Assembly (NCBI RefSeq): GCF_028640845.1
Contig: NC_080540.1
Span: forward strand, 258,898,958 to 258,962,957
Direction of reading: 5' to 3'
Origin: Ahaetulla prasina
Lineage: Eukaryota; Chordata; Lepidosauria; Squamata; Colubridae
Length of the DNA: 64,000 nt
Made by a program: the position numbers and the translations under genes. How positions within the stretch are numbered: the stretch's first letter is position 1; each line of letters starts with the position of its first letter. Positions 9,131-21,247 of the stretch are shown here, in pieces. Below the pieces are notes generated by a model. That model was not told the origin of the DNA. It saw nothing but the letters and a program-made list of their open reading frames with translations, and did not search any database.

Positions 9131-11869
9131 AAATAGAAAGTGTTGACTTTCAAAACCAATTCTTCATGTAATGTTTTCCCATATGTCAAGCCTTCTGACT
9201 ACACTTCTGAAGTAACTTGAAGGGGCTTGTTTGGATGAAACATGGTCTGGTGTTTTGTTTGAAAGGATAGAAAACATATTTTCTGACAGTTTTCTAGTCT
9301 GTACCAAAAAATAATAATAATCTACAGCCCCACAGCCACTTGCTGGAGATGTACCTCAGTGAAATGTCACACCTGTCAATCAAAATGATTTATTATATTC
9401 TCAATTCCAAAGTCATTTGCTGGAACAGAAGCTGAGGTATCTAGAAGCCATTAAGAGTCTTTTAGCCTAAAATAGGATACATACAAAGAAGCTAAGCAAG
9501 ATAAATTATATATTCTGTGCAGCAATAATAACATAGTGTGGGCCCTATTGTAATACTGTGAGGTTGGAAATCTTTTGAGATCAGGCTATAAATAAACATT
9601 ATTGTTGAGCTCAACTAATGAATATTTTAATGCCAGCACATAGGATGGTTATCTATATTGCATTCACATCTATACAATCACATGTTAAATAATATTTAAG
9701 CACACAGAGCTTCTGAGATACATCTGGCAGTAAAAATGCAAATGAGTAAAAGTACTTGAGCCAAAATCATGTTTTTGCTAACTGAATTGGTATATTATAG
9801 TGAGAGTTAACTACTTTTACATCACCTACATGAGGAATTAAACCCCTGTTTAACTAACTTCAAATGCACTGAATGAATCATAACAGGATTTAACATTGGC
9901 ACAGCATATTATTAGGATTTACCACAGGAAAGGTTAGAGGGACAAAGTGCAAATAAAATAATCAGCCTAAAAGGAAAAGAAATTAGAAGAAAGAAGGAAT
10001 GGAAGAGAGACAATATGGTTGCTGCGATTTGTTCTGCTAGCATGGAAGTTAAGTAATTTTGCCATGCTGGTTTTTAGTTCAGTAAGTAAGAAGGGCATCA
10101 GGTCATGAAACTCAACTTCAAGAATAATATTGCAGCACTTCTCTAACTTCAAATGCACTGAATGAATCATAACAGGATTTAACATTGGCACAGCATATTA
10201 TTAGGATTTACCACAGGAAAGGTTAGAGGGACAAAGTGCAAATAAAATAATCAGCCTAAAAGGAAAAGAAATTAGAAGAAAGAAGGAATGGAAGAGAGAC
10301 AATATGGTTGCTGCGATTTGTTCTGCTAGCATGGAAGTTAAGTAATTTTGCCATGCTGGTTTTAGTTCAGTAAGTAAGAAGGGCATCAGGTCATGAAACT
10401 CAACTTCAAGAATAATATTGCAGCACTTCTCTAACTTCAAATGCACTGAATGAATCATAACAGGATTTAACATTGGCACAGCATATTATTAGGATTTACC
10501 ACAGGAAAGGTTAGAGGGACAAAGTGCAAATAAAATAATCAGCCTAAAAGGAAAAGAAATTAGAAGAAAGAAGGAATGGAAGAGAGACAATATGGTTGCT
10601 GCGATTTGTTCTGCTAGCATGGAAGTTAAGTAATTTTGCCATGCTGGTTTTAGTTCAGTAAGTAAGAAGGGCATCAGGTCATGAAACTCAACTTCAAGAA
10701 TAATATTGCAGCACTTCTCTAACTTCAAATGCACTGAATGAATCATAACAGGATTTAACATTGGCACAGCATATTATTAGGATTTACCACAGGAAAGGTT
10801 AGAGGGACAAAGTGCAAATAAAATAATCAGCCTAAAAGGAAAAGAAATTAGAAGAAAGAAGGAATGGAAGAGAGACAATATGGTTGCTGCGATTTGTTCT
10901 GCTAGCATGGAAGTTAAGTAATTTTGCCATGCTGGTTTTTAGTTCAGTAAGTAAGAAGGGCATCAGGTCATGAAACTCAACTTCAAGAATAATATTGCAG
11001 CACTTCTCTAACTTCAAAATGTCCCTAAGCCTGTACTCCTGAATTCTATACTCGTTACTCACTCTTATAAGTGAAAAGCTGGGCATCTCTTCACAAATCT
11101 TTTCAAAAACTAACACAAGTCTGATCAATCACAGAACTGTATTTTATTTGAATGGTTAAGAAGATCTTTATAACAAAATTCATGTCCTATTTTCAACTGA
11201 TGATATCTGGCGGATAGCTCCCCAGATATATACTTCAGTAATCAGATATCTTCATATTTGTAGAGAGTAACAGAGCTGATCTTGACAGAAATAGGCAAGA
11301 ACTGTTTTCTAAGCAAAGGGGCTGAAACATTATTTAAATGCCGGATTCACCAGAGTATGAGAAGGAGCGTAAGTGCGGGACTATCACACCTGCAAAATTC
11401 TGTTATCACAAGCTCAATAGAACATGGGTTTGATCTTCCTGTGGGGATGATTTTCTAGTCTGGTCTATCTACTGGGGTTTGGCACACATTCTTGTGGCCA
11501 AACATTAATACAATTGTGCAATTGTATTAATTGCAATATCCACCAAAACCGGAGGTAGATAAAGCATATGCCTTTATACCTACACAACAAATTGATCTGT
11601 TAGGCAGCAATGTTGGCAATGTTGTTACTTCACTGTTGTTACCCCACCCCCCCAGAAGTCAACCACAACAAAGCTCCAGCCATCAACAAGAAGGGCTCCG
11701 CAGATTGATTTGGAAGATTGAATGGCAGCAAAATTTAACTGGAAATGGAAGGGGCTGTAAGTTTAATGCTGAAAATCCTATGACCCAACAACGCTCATTT
11801 TTTTTGTATTTTGCATAGATTCTAAAAGCCTTTAGATAATTTATTTTATTTATTTATTTATTTTATTTG
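9131..11869. repeat. Tandem duplication A, unit 2 (2.74 kb, internally expanded)
   Basis: Follows unit 1 directly. Positions 7257-7983 map to 9131-9857 and positions 8272-9130 map to 11011-11869, with very few mismatches (for example A at about 8811 against G at about 11550). The extra 865 bp comes from the four-copy 289-bp array. The L2 tail on its right was present before duplication. Confidence 0.95.
9857..11010. repeat. Four-copy 288/289-bp tandem repeat
   Basis: Copies at 9857-10145, 10146-10433, 10434-10721 and 10722-11010. Each begins ACTTCAAATGCACTGAATG. Unit 1 of the large duplication has only one copy, flanked by an 11-bp direct repeat CTAACTTCAAA at 7980-7990 and 8269-8279. Copies 2 and 3 share a one-base deletion in the T-run of GCTGGTTTTAG; copies 1 and 4 do not. 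Confidence 0.97.
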
Positions 11870-12262
11870 ATTTTTATACCGCCCTTCTCCCGAAGGACTC
11901 AGGGCGGTGTACAGGCATAATAAAACCGACAATACAATATACAAGTTTAAAATACGATTTAAAAAACTTATTTTAAATTAGCCCAATGATTAAAATTTAC
12001 CATACTAAGAAAACCCCGTTTAAAATTAATAAATTTAAACATTAAAATCCCAATTTAAGCCAGCCCTGCGCGGATAAAAAGATGAGTCTTGAGTTCGCGA
12101 CGAAATGTCCGAAGGTCGGGTATTTGGCGTAAACCCGGGGGAAGTTCGTTCCAGAGTGTGGGAGCCCCCACAGAGAAGGCCCTTCCCCTGGGGGCCGCCA
12201 GCCGACATTGTTTGGCGGACAGCACCCTGAGAAGTCCCTCTCTATGGGAGCGTACGGGTCGG
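11841..12262 (-). mobile_element. L2-clade LINE 3' end
   Basis: Minus-strand. TTTA tail, then ATACCGCCCTTCTCC and GGACTCAGGGCGGTG, A-rich 3' UTR, and coding end reading WNELPPGLRQIPDLRTFRRE. Homology to other L2 copies stops near ACGGGTCGGTA at 12262, the 5'-truncation point. Confidence 0.87.
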
Positions 12263-12639
12263 TACGCTAAATAAGTTAAATAAGGAAGAAAAGTAGAGCC
12301 TGTTATTAACTGACTGACTTTCACTTAATATCTAACATCTGAACACCTTTTATTAGCAGTCAATACTAGGGGAAAAAATACATTAGGTTTTTTTTTTAAA
12401 TGGCATAGATGGCAGACTATGATCTCAGGCTGAGCTTGGAGCTTTCTGCATATGCCTCATTGACAAATGTGTGAATTGGATTTGGACAGCATAGAAGTAC
12501 AACACTAGACAAAAATATTTTCATGTAACTGTACAGATAATATATTAAGGTTCATTATTTTTTAAAGGCATATATACCTTCCAAAAGAAAAGTTATTTGT
12601 TCTCACATTACATCCTTCCTTTCGTTCAGGAGTTCAGGA

Positions 12640-12774
12640 CATAATATTGTCATCTTCCATGTTTTTCCACAATATCAACCTGAGTGATAGGTTGGGGTGA
12701 GAAAGATGAGTAGCCCAAAGTCACCTCATGAACTTCTGGAGTTTGGGAGTTGGTAGTTATATAGTGGAGGTGGC
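12640..12774 (-). mobile_element. Possible tRNA/MIR-like SINE fragment
   Basis: GGTTGGGGTGAGAAAGATGAG...CCCAAAGTCACCTCATGA resembles the conserved core of the SINE at 32374-32591 (TTGGGCTGAGAATGATTGAC, CCCAAAGTCATCC). No tRNA head is visible. Confidence 0.35.
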
Positions 12775-12909
12775 TGGATGGAATCACTGAAGCAGTCGGA
12801 GTGAGCTTAAATGGACTCCTGAGGATGGTAGAGGACAGAAGGCCCTGGAGGAACATTGTCCATGGGATCATGATGGGTCAGACCCGACTTCGCAACTAAC
12901 AACAACAAG
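12775..12909 (+). mobile_element. RTE-BovB 3' end
   Basis: TGGATGGAATCACTGAAGCA, GGACTCCTGAGGATGGTAGA, then GACCCGACTTCGCAAC and an AACAACAA tail. This is the standard BovB 3' terminus, 5'-truncated to about 135 bp. BovB tails are also used by SINEs, so a BovB-dependent SINE is possible. Confidence 0.68.
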
Positions 12910-13216
12910 TGAAGGAAAAAAAGTAAACTAACCATATACATAAAACCTTAAATATAAAGAAAGATGCACATACTAAATATAAATATCTTTGGAATTAATT
13001 TATTAAGTTTATCTTTAAATCTAAGCTAGCAAAATACTGTGCTATTTGTTCATTTTTAGAATGTAAGGAGTTCTCAAAAATAGATAACGAATTTATATTT
13101 GGGATCCATATCTTAAAATCAGAAGATGGGGGGAGGTTTCTTTCTTTGTCCCTTTTACTATAGCCTAGGCTCAATAGTGCCAGTTCTACATAGGATGATA
13201 AAGTTATAGCATAGAA

Positions 13217-13311
13217 CAGGGGTCTCCAACCTTGGTCCCTTTAAGACTTGTGGACTTCAACTCCCAGAGTTCCTCAGCCAGTCTTAAAGGGACCAAGGTT
13301 GGAGACTCCTG
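13217..13311. mobile_element. hAT fold-back MITE, 8-bp TSD
   Basis: A near-perfect inverted repeat (AGGGGTCTCCAACCTTGG at left, CCAAGGTTGGAGACTCCT at right) with CTTAAAG arms. Flanked by GCATAGAA at 13209-13216 and 13312-13319. Non-coding. Confidence 0.92.
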
Positions 13312-13319
13312 GCATAGAA

Positions 13320-14388
13320 CATGCTTTAGGAATATAATTCAGCATCAAATAGTGAGGCCTAAATATGATATTTCTCCCCAAGTTATATTAACATGCTGTC
13401 AAATCAAAACAAAGCTATAGCAGAGCAAGAATAAATTATGTTAATTAAAAAATAAAAACACATTTCTTACACTGTCAAAATAAAACAATATAATGTCAAT
13501 TTCTTTTTTGGGCATTAATATCCAATGGATATATTTTATAATGAATTGATTTCATGTTTAAATCATAGAAAGTGTATTATATATAGAAATATATATATTT
13601 AATATTCATTTTCCAAATAAATATTCCACTTTCTCCTTCCACAGATCAAAGGTATTCAATTCCAGCACAGCATCTTTTAAAGAGGTTCAAGTTGGAGGTG
13701 CATGGAACTGCCAAAGCATTTGGGACACTGTGTTTCATTATATATTTCAGTTGTTATATATTGCCAAATGTATATTGAAGGTAAATCAAACCCAAGTGTT
13801 TCTCAGCTTTAGCAACTTGAAAATATGTGAATTTCAACTTGCAGAATTCCCCAGCCATAATTTTCAACTTGCAGAATTCCACAGCCATAATTTTCAGACT
13901 TTAAAGTATTCAGTGTTTTAAAGTATTAATCCCTTATTTAGCTCAAGCATTCCAACAGAACTTCTTTTCTGCTGCATTTCAACTCGAATTATTCCATAAC
14001 ATCAACTTCTCAAATGACTTGGGATCATAATATAACTACTTACCCACTAATAATCAAACATCTTTATCGCTTTCAAAGCAGAAAATAAAGATCTGATACA
14101 CTCAGACCTAAAACTTGGCCAGATTTCGAAAGTGTTAAATATTTGTTCTCTAAATGGGCCCAAAATGGAAAGTAATTGCAAAAAGTCTCATTTCAAAATG
14201 TACAGTATACATTTTAAAATAAATGATATGATATAGTTGAAAATCTGATATGTTAAAGAAACCATAGAGTGCCTTTTTTTATAAAGTAATCACAATCTGG
14301 CCAAAAATAGCCAAGGCACTTTAATCTAAAATGATTTAAACTGACAAATCATTTACTTACCTATCTGTGTGAAATATTTCATAGGAAT
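13320..14388. other. AT-rich DNA, no gene seen
   Basis: A 31-bp imperfect tandem pair (TTCAACTTGCAGAATTCC at 13832 and 13863) is probably a fragment of the fold-back MITE family. Otherwise no recognisable content. Confidence 0.5.
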
Positions 14389-14390
14389 TA

Positions 14391-14576
14391 ATAGCAATAG
14401 CAATAGCGTTTAGGCTTATATACCACTTCACAGTGCTTTATAGCCACCTCTAAGCGGTTTACAGAGTCAGCATATTGCCCCCAACAATCTGGGTCCTCAT
14501 TTTACCGATCTCTGAAGGATGGAAGGCTGAATCAACGTTGAGCTGGTGAGACTCGAACTGCCAAACTGTTAGTGAG
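14391..14576 (-). mobile_element. tRNA-derived SINE
   Basis: Reverse-oriented copy of the SINE at 60947-61165. Shared blocks in reverse complement include the AATAGCAATAGC tail, CTAAGCGGTTTACAGAGTCAG, CAATCTGGGTCCTCATTTTA and GAAGGATGGAAGGCTGA. The tRNA-like head is mostly missing. Confidence 0.75.
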
Positions 14577-14886
14577 TAGGTGAATTTGCAAACATAGAAT
14601 CTGCAAATAATGAGAATCAATTGTATCTTAATTGTGATGCCCAGTGAGCTTCTGTGGCTAAGGGTGTACTTGAACCTGGATCTAATACAGAACACAGAAT
14701 CACCTTATAGAATTGAGGCAGTAATGCATAGCAACATGATGCTAAAACCACAGTAACCAATCCCCACCTACCAAATTTCGATCAGAATGTGCCTTTATAA
14801 TACATATTTTCCTCATGGTTTATTTTTTTCCTGAAGAATATTATATCTAAGTATATTTGCCTTCTGATATATAGAAGTACTCTTAT

Positions 14887-16932
14887 GATGATTGGGTGTT
14901 CAACTTGATCGAACACTAGTAAGGTCTCATATTCAGACCTACCTAGTGGCGATAAGATCGGCGAAACTTGAGTATTTCTCCACTTTTATTGTGTTGGCAG
15001 ATAACCGCCCATCAGCCTTGTTTAGGGTGACCCGCTCCCTTCTTACTCAGGGAGTTAGGGAAGACCCCTTGCAAGGCCATGCTGAGGACTTTGGACAATA
15101 TCTGCACGATAAAATCACTCAGATTCGGGATGGGCTGGACACAGATTGGGTAGTCTCAGATGGGATGATGGAGGCAGTTCTTGAGGATGTCATCTGGGAG
15201 GAGTTTGACACTGTGGCTCCCGATGACATGGACAGGATACTGAGGAGGCTGAATGCAACCACATGTTTATTGGACCCTCCTGGCTGATACTGACCACACA
15301 CAGGAGGTTACATGAGGCTGGCTCCAGGGAATTGTTAATGCTTCTCTGAGAGAGGGTGTCCTCCCTACAGCCTTGAAAGAAGCTGTGGTGAGATCCCTCC
15401 TCAAGAAGCCCTCCCTTGATCCAGCTGTTTTATTGAGCTACCGTCCAGTCTCCAATCTTCGTTTTGTGGTGAAGGTTGTTGAGAGTGTGGTAGCGCATCA
15501 GCTCCCTCAGTACCTGGATGAAACTGTCTATCTGGACCCGTTCCAGTCCGGCTTCTGGCCTGGGTACAGCACTGAAATGGCTTTGGTTGGTAGATGATCT
15601 CTGGAGGCCCCGGGACAGAGGCTGTTCTTCTGTCCTGGTCCTATTAGATTTTTCAGTGGCTTTTGATACCATCGACCATGGTATCTTGCTGCGGCGGCTA
15701 GGGGGGCTGGGAGTGGGGGGCATTGTTTTTCGGTGGTTCTCCTCCTTCCTCTCTGACGGGTCGCAGACGGTTCTGGCAGGAGGGCAGAGATCGACCGCGA
15801 GGTGCCTCTTATGTGGTGTGCCCCAGGGGTCGGTTCTCTCGCCTCTCCTGTTCAATATCTATATGAAGCCACTGGGCGAGATCATGGTGGTTTTGGGATG
15901 CGATGTCATCTGTACGCTGATGATACGCAGTTGTACATTTCCACTCTCAACTACCCCAGCGAAGCCATTGAGGTGATGTCCCATTGTCTGGAGGCCGTGC
16001 GGGTCTGGATGGGGTAAAACAGGCTTCGACTCCACCCCGCCAAGACAGAGTGGCTGTGGATGCCGGTGTCCCGGTATAATCAGCCGAGGCCATCCCTGTC
16101 TGTGGGGGACGAGTCATTGGCTCCCACAGAGAAGGTCCTCAATCTGGGCGTCCTTCTGGATGCACAACTGTCGTTGGAAGAGCATTTGACGGCCATCACC
16201 AGAGGAGCTTTTTACCAGGTCCGCCTGATATGCCAGTTGCGTCCCTTCTTACACCGGGATTCCTTGTGCACAGTCACTCACGCCCTCGTCACTTCTTGTC
16301 TGGACTATTGCAATGCTCTCTACATGGGGTTTCCCTTGAAGAGCACCCGAAGACTCCAATTAGTTCAGAATACGGCTGCGTGGGTGATAGAGGGAGCGAC
16401 TCGTAGCTCCTATATAACACCTCTCCTGCGCAGGCTGCACTGGCTTCCGGTGGTCTTTCGGGTGCAATTCAAGGTGTTATTTACCACCTTCAAAGTGCTC
16501 CATGGCATAGGACCGGGTTACTTACAGGACTGCCTGTTGCTACCGGCGACCTCCCATCAACCAGTGCGTTCCAATAGGGAGGTTCTCCTCAAGGTGACGT
16601 TGGCCAGTCAATGTCGGCTGGCAGCACCCGGGGGAGGGCCTTCTCTGTGGGGGCACCAACCCTCTGGAACAAGTTACCACCAGGTATCCGTCAACTCCCT
16701 GATCTTCGGACCTTTCGACGCGAGCTGAAAACATTTTTGTTTCACTGTGCAGGACTGGCCTAGTGGGGTTTTAATAAGGGGTTTCATTGGTTTTAAGTTC
16801 TTCAACCAACTCTAAATTTTCCTTTTAAACTGGTCCTAAAAATTGTACTAACTGTCTTTACTTTGGCTGTAAACTGCCCTGAGTCCTTTGGGAGAAGGGC
16901 GGTATAGAAATTGAAACAATAAATAAATAAAC
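14887..16932 (+). mobile_element. L2-clade LINE, 2.0-kb 5'-truncated copy
   Basis: Plus-strand copy ending in CTGCCCTGAGTCCTTTGGGA, GAAGGGCGGTAT and an AAATAAA tail. It covers the end of the linker, the reverse transcriptase and the C-terminal region. A 6-bp repeat TCTTAT at 14881-14886 and 16934-16939 may be the TSD. A second copy in the same orientation lies 0.9 kb downstream. Confidence 0.9.
14892..16728 (+). pseudogene. L2 reverse transcriptase pseudogene
   Basis: Fragments of one polymerase ORF lie in changing frames: a pre-RT segment (14892-15287, HIQTYLVAIRSAKLEYFS), fingers (15373-15597, [18 protein letters not shown]), palm (from 15518, LLDFSVAFDTIDHGILLRRL and CGVPQGSVLSPLLFNIYMKP), the catalytic motif LYADDTQLY in another frame near 15913-15940, and thumb/C-terminus (16060-16728, TSCLDYCNALYMGFP). 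The catalytic YADD is preserved, but stops and frameshifts preclude a working enzyme. The AP-endonuclease domain is absent through 5' truncation. Confidence 0.88.
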
Positions 16933-16939
16933 TTCTTAT

Positions 16940-17853
16940 CACAATATTTTTGTGCAGAGATTTATTCATTGTGCAAAATGACTTTACTGTGCAAAATGTA
17001 TTTATTATTCACTGTGATAGTTAGTAAAACTTTGCACAAGAAGAATCTTATATAGCTTCCAATATGTTTTTTAATGTTTTATTCAGTAGGATGTATTTCT
17101 ATAATATTGAGGAGGAAAAAAAGGAAAATAGATTCAAGGAACAAAATGCAGCAGCAAAATGATGCAGCTATAGAATTAATTTTAGAACTTTTATTTAAAT
17201 TAAAAGGAATAGAAAAGCAAAAAGATTTTATCAATGAAATAGTTTGAATAGTTAATTCACACTCAGAACTTACAAATTCTCACTATTTTCATTCTGTAGG
17301 CTTTGGAAAGATGACAGAAATATTGTATGGAAGTCATGAAAAAAATGATTCTGGGAGAACCAGCGTTATTCAGCCAAGAATCTCTGGAGATTCAAAACAC
17401 TAATGGAAGAACTTTTGGAAATAATTGCACTGTAATAATGAAAAGAGGATGACAAGTGAATGGATATATAAATGATATGTGAAACTGTTTTAAATGGAAA
17501 GTTAATAAAAGAATAAAGATGAATAGTTCCAAGGAATGACAGAATTGAGATTCAGTAAAAATTTAGTAGGAAACTTGAATCTGTTCAAAAGCTTAAACTG
17601 TACTACCCATTATACGTCCATAATAACATTTCTTCTGAGTCTGAATTCACTAAGACATTTGAAAAGGTATTAAACAATAAATATAACTATCATAATGCAT
17701 ATATATTGGCGATGTTCACAGAATACAATTGAAAAATAATAAATAAATGCAATCTATGCATTGGCATGACATACTAAACTTAGCTTTAACACTAATTAGC
17801 AGTGTATGTGCATGTGATGGGTTTTATGTGTTATGAGAACTCAAGCTGGAGTT
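16940..17853. other. AT-rich spacer between two L2 copies
   Basis: No recognisable repeat end or coding frame. It separates two L2 copies in the same orientation. Confidence 0.5.
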
Positions 17854-17860
17854 CCATTTA

Positions 17861-19583
17861 CTGGACCCGTGCCCCTCCTGGCTGGTGCTGGCCACGCAGG
17901 AGGTGACAGGAGGCTGGCTCCGGGGGATTATTAATGCTTCTTTGTTGGAAGGGGTTTTTCCTGCTGCCTTGAAAGAGGCGGTGGTGAGACCCCTACTCAA
18001 GAAGCCTTCCCTGGACCCAGTTGTTTTAGGAAATTATCGTCCGGTCTCCAACCTTCGCTTTGTGGCGAAGGTTGTAGAGAGTGTGGTGGCACGTCAATTA
18101 CCCCAATACCTGGATGAAACTGTCTATCTAGACCCGTTCCAGTCCGGCTTTTGGCCCGGATACAGTACGGAGACGGCTTTGGTCACGTTGGTTGATGATC
18201 TCTGGAGGGCCTGGGACAGGGGTTATTCATCTGCCCTGGTCCTATTAGACCTCTCAGCGGCTTTTGATACCATCGACCATGGTATCCTGCTGCACCGGCT
18301 GGGGAATTTGGGAGTGGGAGGCACCGTTTATCAGTGGTTCTCCTCCTATTTCTCTGATTGGTCGCAGACGGTGTTGGCATGGGGGCAGAGATCGACCGTG
18401 AGGCGCCTCACGTGTGGGGTGCCGCAGGGGTCGATTCTCTTGCCTCTCCTGTTCAACATCTATATGAAGCCGCTGGGTGAGATCATCAGTGGTTTTGGGG
18501 TGAGTTACCACGCTGATGATACACAGCTGTACTTTTCCACCCCAGGCCACCCCAACGAAGCTGTCGAAGTACTGTCCCGGTGTCTGGAAGCCATACGGGT
18601 CTGGATGGGGAGAAACAGGCTCAAGCTCAATCCCTCCAAGACAGTGGCTGTGGATGCCGGCACCCCGGTACAATCAGCTGCAGCCGCGGCTGACTGTTGG
18701 GGGTGAGTCATTGGCCCCGATAGAAAGGGTGCGCAACTTAGGCGTTCTCCTGGATGGGCGGTTGTCTTTTGAAGATCACTTGACAACCGTCTCCAGGAGA
18801 GCTTTTTATCAGGTCCGCCTGATTCGCCAGTTGCGCCCCTTCCTTGACCGGGATGCCCTATGCACGGTCACTCATGCTCTTGTTACCTCTCGCTTGGATT
18901 ACTGCAATGCTCTCTACATGGGGCTCCCCTTGAAGAGCACCCGGAGGCTCCAGTTGGTTCAGAATGCAGCTGCGTGGGTGATAGAGGGAGCCACTCGTGG
19001 GTCCCATGTAACACCACTCCTACGCAGGCTGCACTGGCTACCTGTGGTCTTTCGGGTGCACTTCAAGGTGTTGGTTACTACCTTTAAAGCGCTCCATGGC
19101 TTAGGGCTGGGTTATTTACGGGACCGCCTACTGCTACTGATTGCCTCCCACTGACCCGTACGCTCTCACAGAGAAGGACTCCTCAGGGTGCCGTCCGCCG
19201 AACAATATCGGCTGGCGGCCCCCGGGGGAGGGCCTTCTCCGTGGGGGCTCCCACCCTCTGGAATGAACTTCCCCCAGGACTCCGTCAACTGCCTGACCTT
19301 CGGACCTTCCGCCGTGAGTTGAAGACATATCTATTTATTCGCGCAGGACTGGCATAGAAATTTTTAGTAGTTTTTAATATTTGGATTTAAATTTTATGGG
19401 GTTTTATGGTTTTAAATGGATTTTAATTTGGCCTCATATTTAATAAGTTTTTTAATTATTGTTTTATTGTGCACTTTTTACTGTTTTATTTGGCTGTGAA
19501 CCGCCCTGAGTCCTTCGGGAGAAGGGCGGTATAAAAATCTAATAAATAAACAAATAAATAAATAAATAAATAAATAAATAAAG
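17861..19583 (+). mobile_element. L2-clade LINE, 1.7-kb 5'-truncated copy
   Basis: Ends with GTGAACCGCCCTGAGTCC, GGGAGAAGGGCGGTATAAAA and an AAATA tail. A 7-bp repeat CCATTTA at 17854-17860 and 19584-19590 is consistent with a TSD. Closely related to the copy at 14887. Confidence 0.9.
17885..19330 (+). pseudogene. L2 reverse transcriptase pseudogene with altered YADD
   Basis: The longest frame (17885-18706, 273 codons) holds fingers and palm: [38 protein letters not shown], and CGVPQGSILLPLLFNIYMKP. The catalytic box reads VSYHADDTQLYFS where the sister copy reads LYADDTQLY, so the aromatic residue before ADD is replaced by histidine, apparently through a short deletion. A frameshift near 18680 moves the C-terminal part (LTVGGESLAPIERVRNLGVL, TSRLDYCNALYMGLP) to the next frame, and a stop follows at about 19153. 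Inactive. Confidence 0.9.
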
Positions 19584-19590
19584 CCATTTA

Positions 19591-20664
19591 GTTCAATATT
19601 CAGTGTATTGAGCAAATCCAGTATATGGATTAATTCAATAAATAGGTTAAGTGAACATGGATGAAGTTGCTTAGATCAAAAACAAAAATTCTATAAAAAT
19701 ACAGTTATACACTTGTACTTTCATTGATACTGAAGTTTTTTCCAAGTAAGGTTCATAAAGACATCCTATTATGTATAAAAACTTGTGACTCTGGATATAA
19801 GTACTTATCTTTAAATAATACACCCCATCTTTTAGTGAACTGAATAAACTCTGCAGCAAAAATTGGTACGGAAGAGCTGCTGTATTTACCTATTTTTTGG
19901 TGTATTATAACATCCTCAGGTAAGAATGGAAAGCATTTCTGTTTATTTGCCTAGCCTCTTAGCCACAATCCTTGAAACAGCACATTATACACTGCTTTGA
20001 AAGATCCATTTAAGGTCCTGAAAAGTTTATTGGGGGAATTTTGCAACTGATTGCAAACAGAAGGATGATGTAAAAAATCTCCCATTATACTTGCAGAATT
20101 CAATCATGAACCAATCATAGTCTTCACTTTGAAATGCTTAATGTACAGTACAAATTTGCTATATCAGTGTGTGGAGGCTGATTTCCACTTATGCCACCGC
20201 TGTTGAGGCTAATTCCAGTCTTAGATCCAGGGAGCTGCCAAGAGACCTAGTGGGTCTTGGGAAAGAGCTTGATTTCAATAGGACTGGAAGATAATGTCCA
20301 GGGATTGGAAGGAAAAGAAAGCCAATAGAGGATCCAAGTCCTTAGCAATCACTTTTGTACATGACCAATAGAATGGTCAGTGAAATGTTTTAGACTGTAT
20401 CTATGACAAAACCTTGTTAGATAAGAAGGAAATATTACTTTAATCATACAGCTAAGCTAAGGAAAACCTCCAAGTTGGAGACAGAGGAACATGATGTCCT
20501 GAAGACCCAGTAAGATATAGCATTGCTGGGGTACAATACAATGTGAGAAAAGTTCTGTACATGGCATAATCTTACATAACATCCATTTATGTTATGTTAT
20601 GATCTCTAAACATTTTATGCAGTGGTCAATACACAGTCCTACTTTGAAAAAAATTGTCCTACCT
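19591..20664. other. AT-rich DNA, no gene seen
   Basis: No identifiable repeat or coding segment. Short reading frames here show no protein character. Confidence 0.5.
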
Positions 20665-21112
20665 GATCTCGAGATTGTTCTCAACCAACCACTATAATTG
20701 AGCCTGGTATTAACAGTTGTAAATTCTGATGGTCAAAAAGCAGATCATCATGTGACCAGACTTGATTTTATGACCTATTTTATGACAGTAATCGTAAAGC
20801 AAATGCTGCAGTCACTAAGTGAACACCATGGTTGTTAAGCAAACCCATTGTTCACAATGGGACTTTTTTTCTGGAAACCAGAAGTAACACTGGTTTCCAG
20901 AAAAAAATGTCATAAATCGAAACATATGGCTACAAGGTACCTCAAATGATCATAAATGCAAATCAATTACTGAGCATCCAAAAATCCTTTCATCTGACTG
21001 CAGGGATGGACAGCATCTTAACTTCAGAACTAGCTCATAGTACTTTTGGAGTGCTATCATAATTTCATGCAGTCACTATGCAACCATTTGTAAATCGAGC
21101 ACTACTTGTATG
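20665..21112. mobile_element. Decayed DNA transposon of the ACAGGTAGTCC-end family
   Basis: Contains ATGGTTGTTAAGCAAACCCA, ATCATGTGACC and CGAGCACTACTTGTATGAG. These match, in pattern, the better-preserved element at 54217-54624 (GTTAAGTAAG, GATCACATGATC, ACAGGTAGTCC). Both ends are degraded, so limits are approximate. Confidence 0.45.
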
Positions 21113-21247
21113 AGATGTATCCATGCTGTATTCTACTGTAATATAGTATGCATTTTAGAGGGTTATTAACCTCCCAATTTTATGGGAGATGTGCAAGATA
21201 CGCAGGTCCCATAAAATATTTTATATAAGATGTAATACCATTAAACC

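Noticed and set aside
8093..11128. Repeated 74-98 codon minus-strand frames suggesting a repeated gene
   Set aside because: They are the same non-coding 289-bp segment read several times. The frame changes between copies because of a one-base deletion, with no sign of selection on coding.
7257..11869. CRISPR-like array because of regular repeats
   Set aside because: The repeat period is 289 bp with no short repeat/spacer structure, in a vertebrate context.
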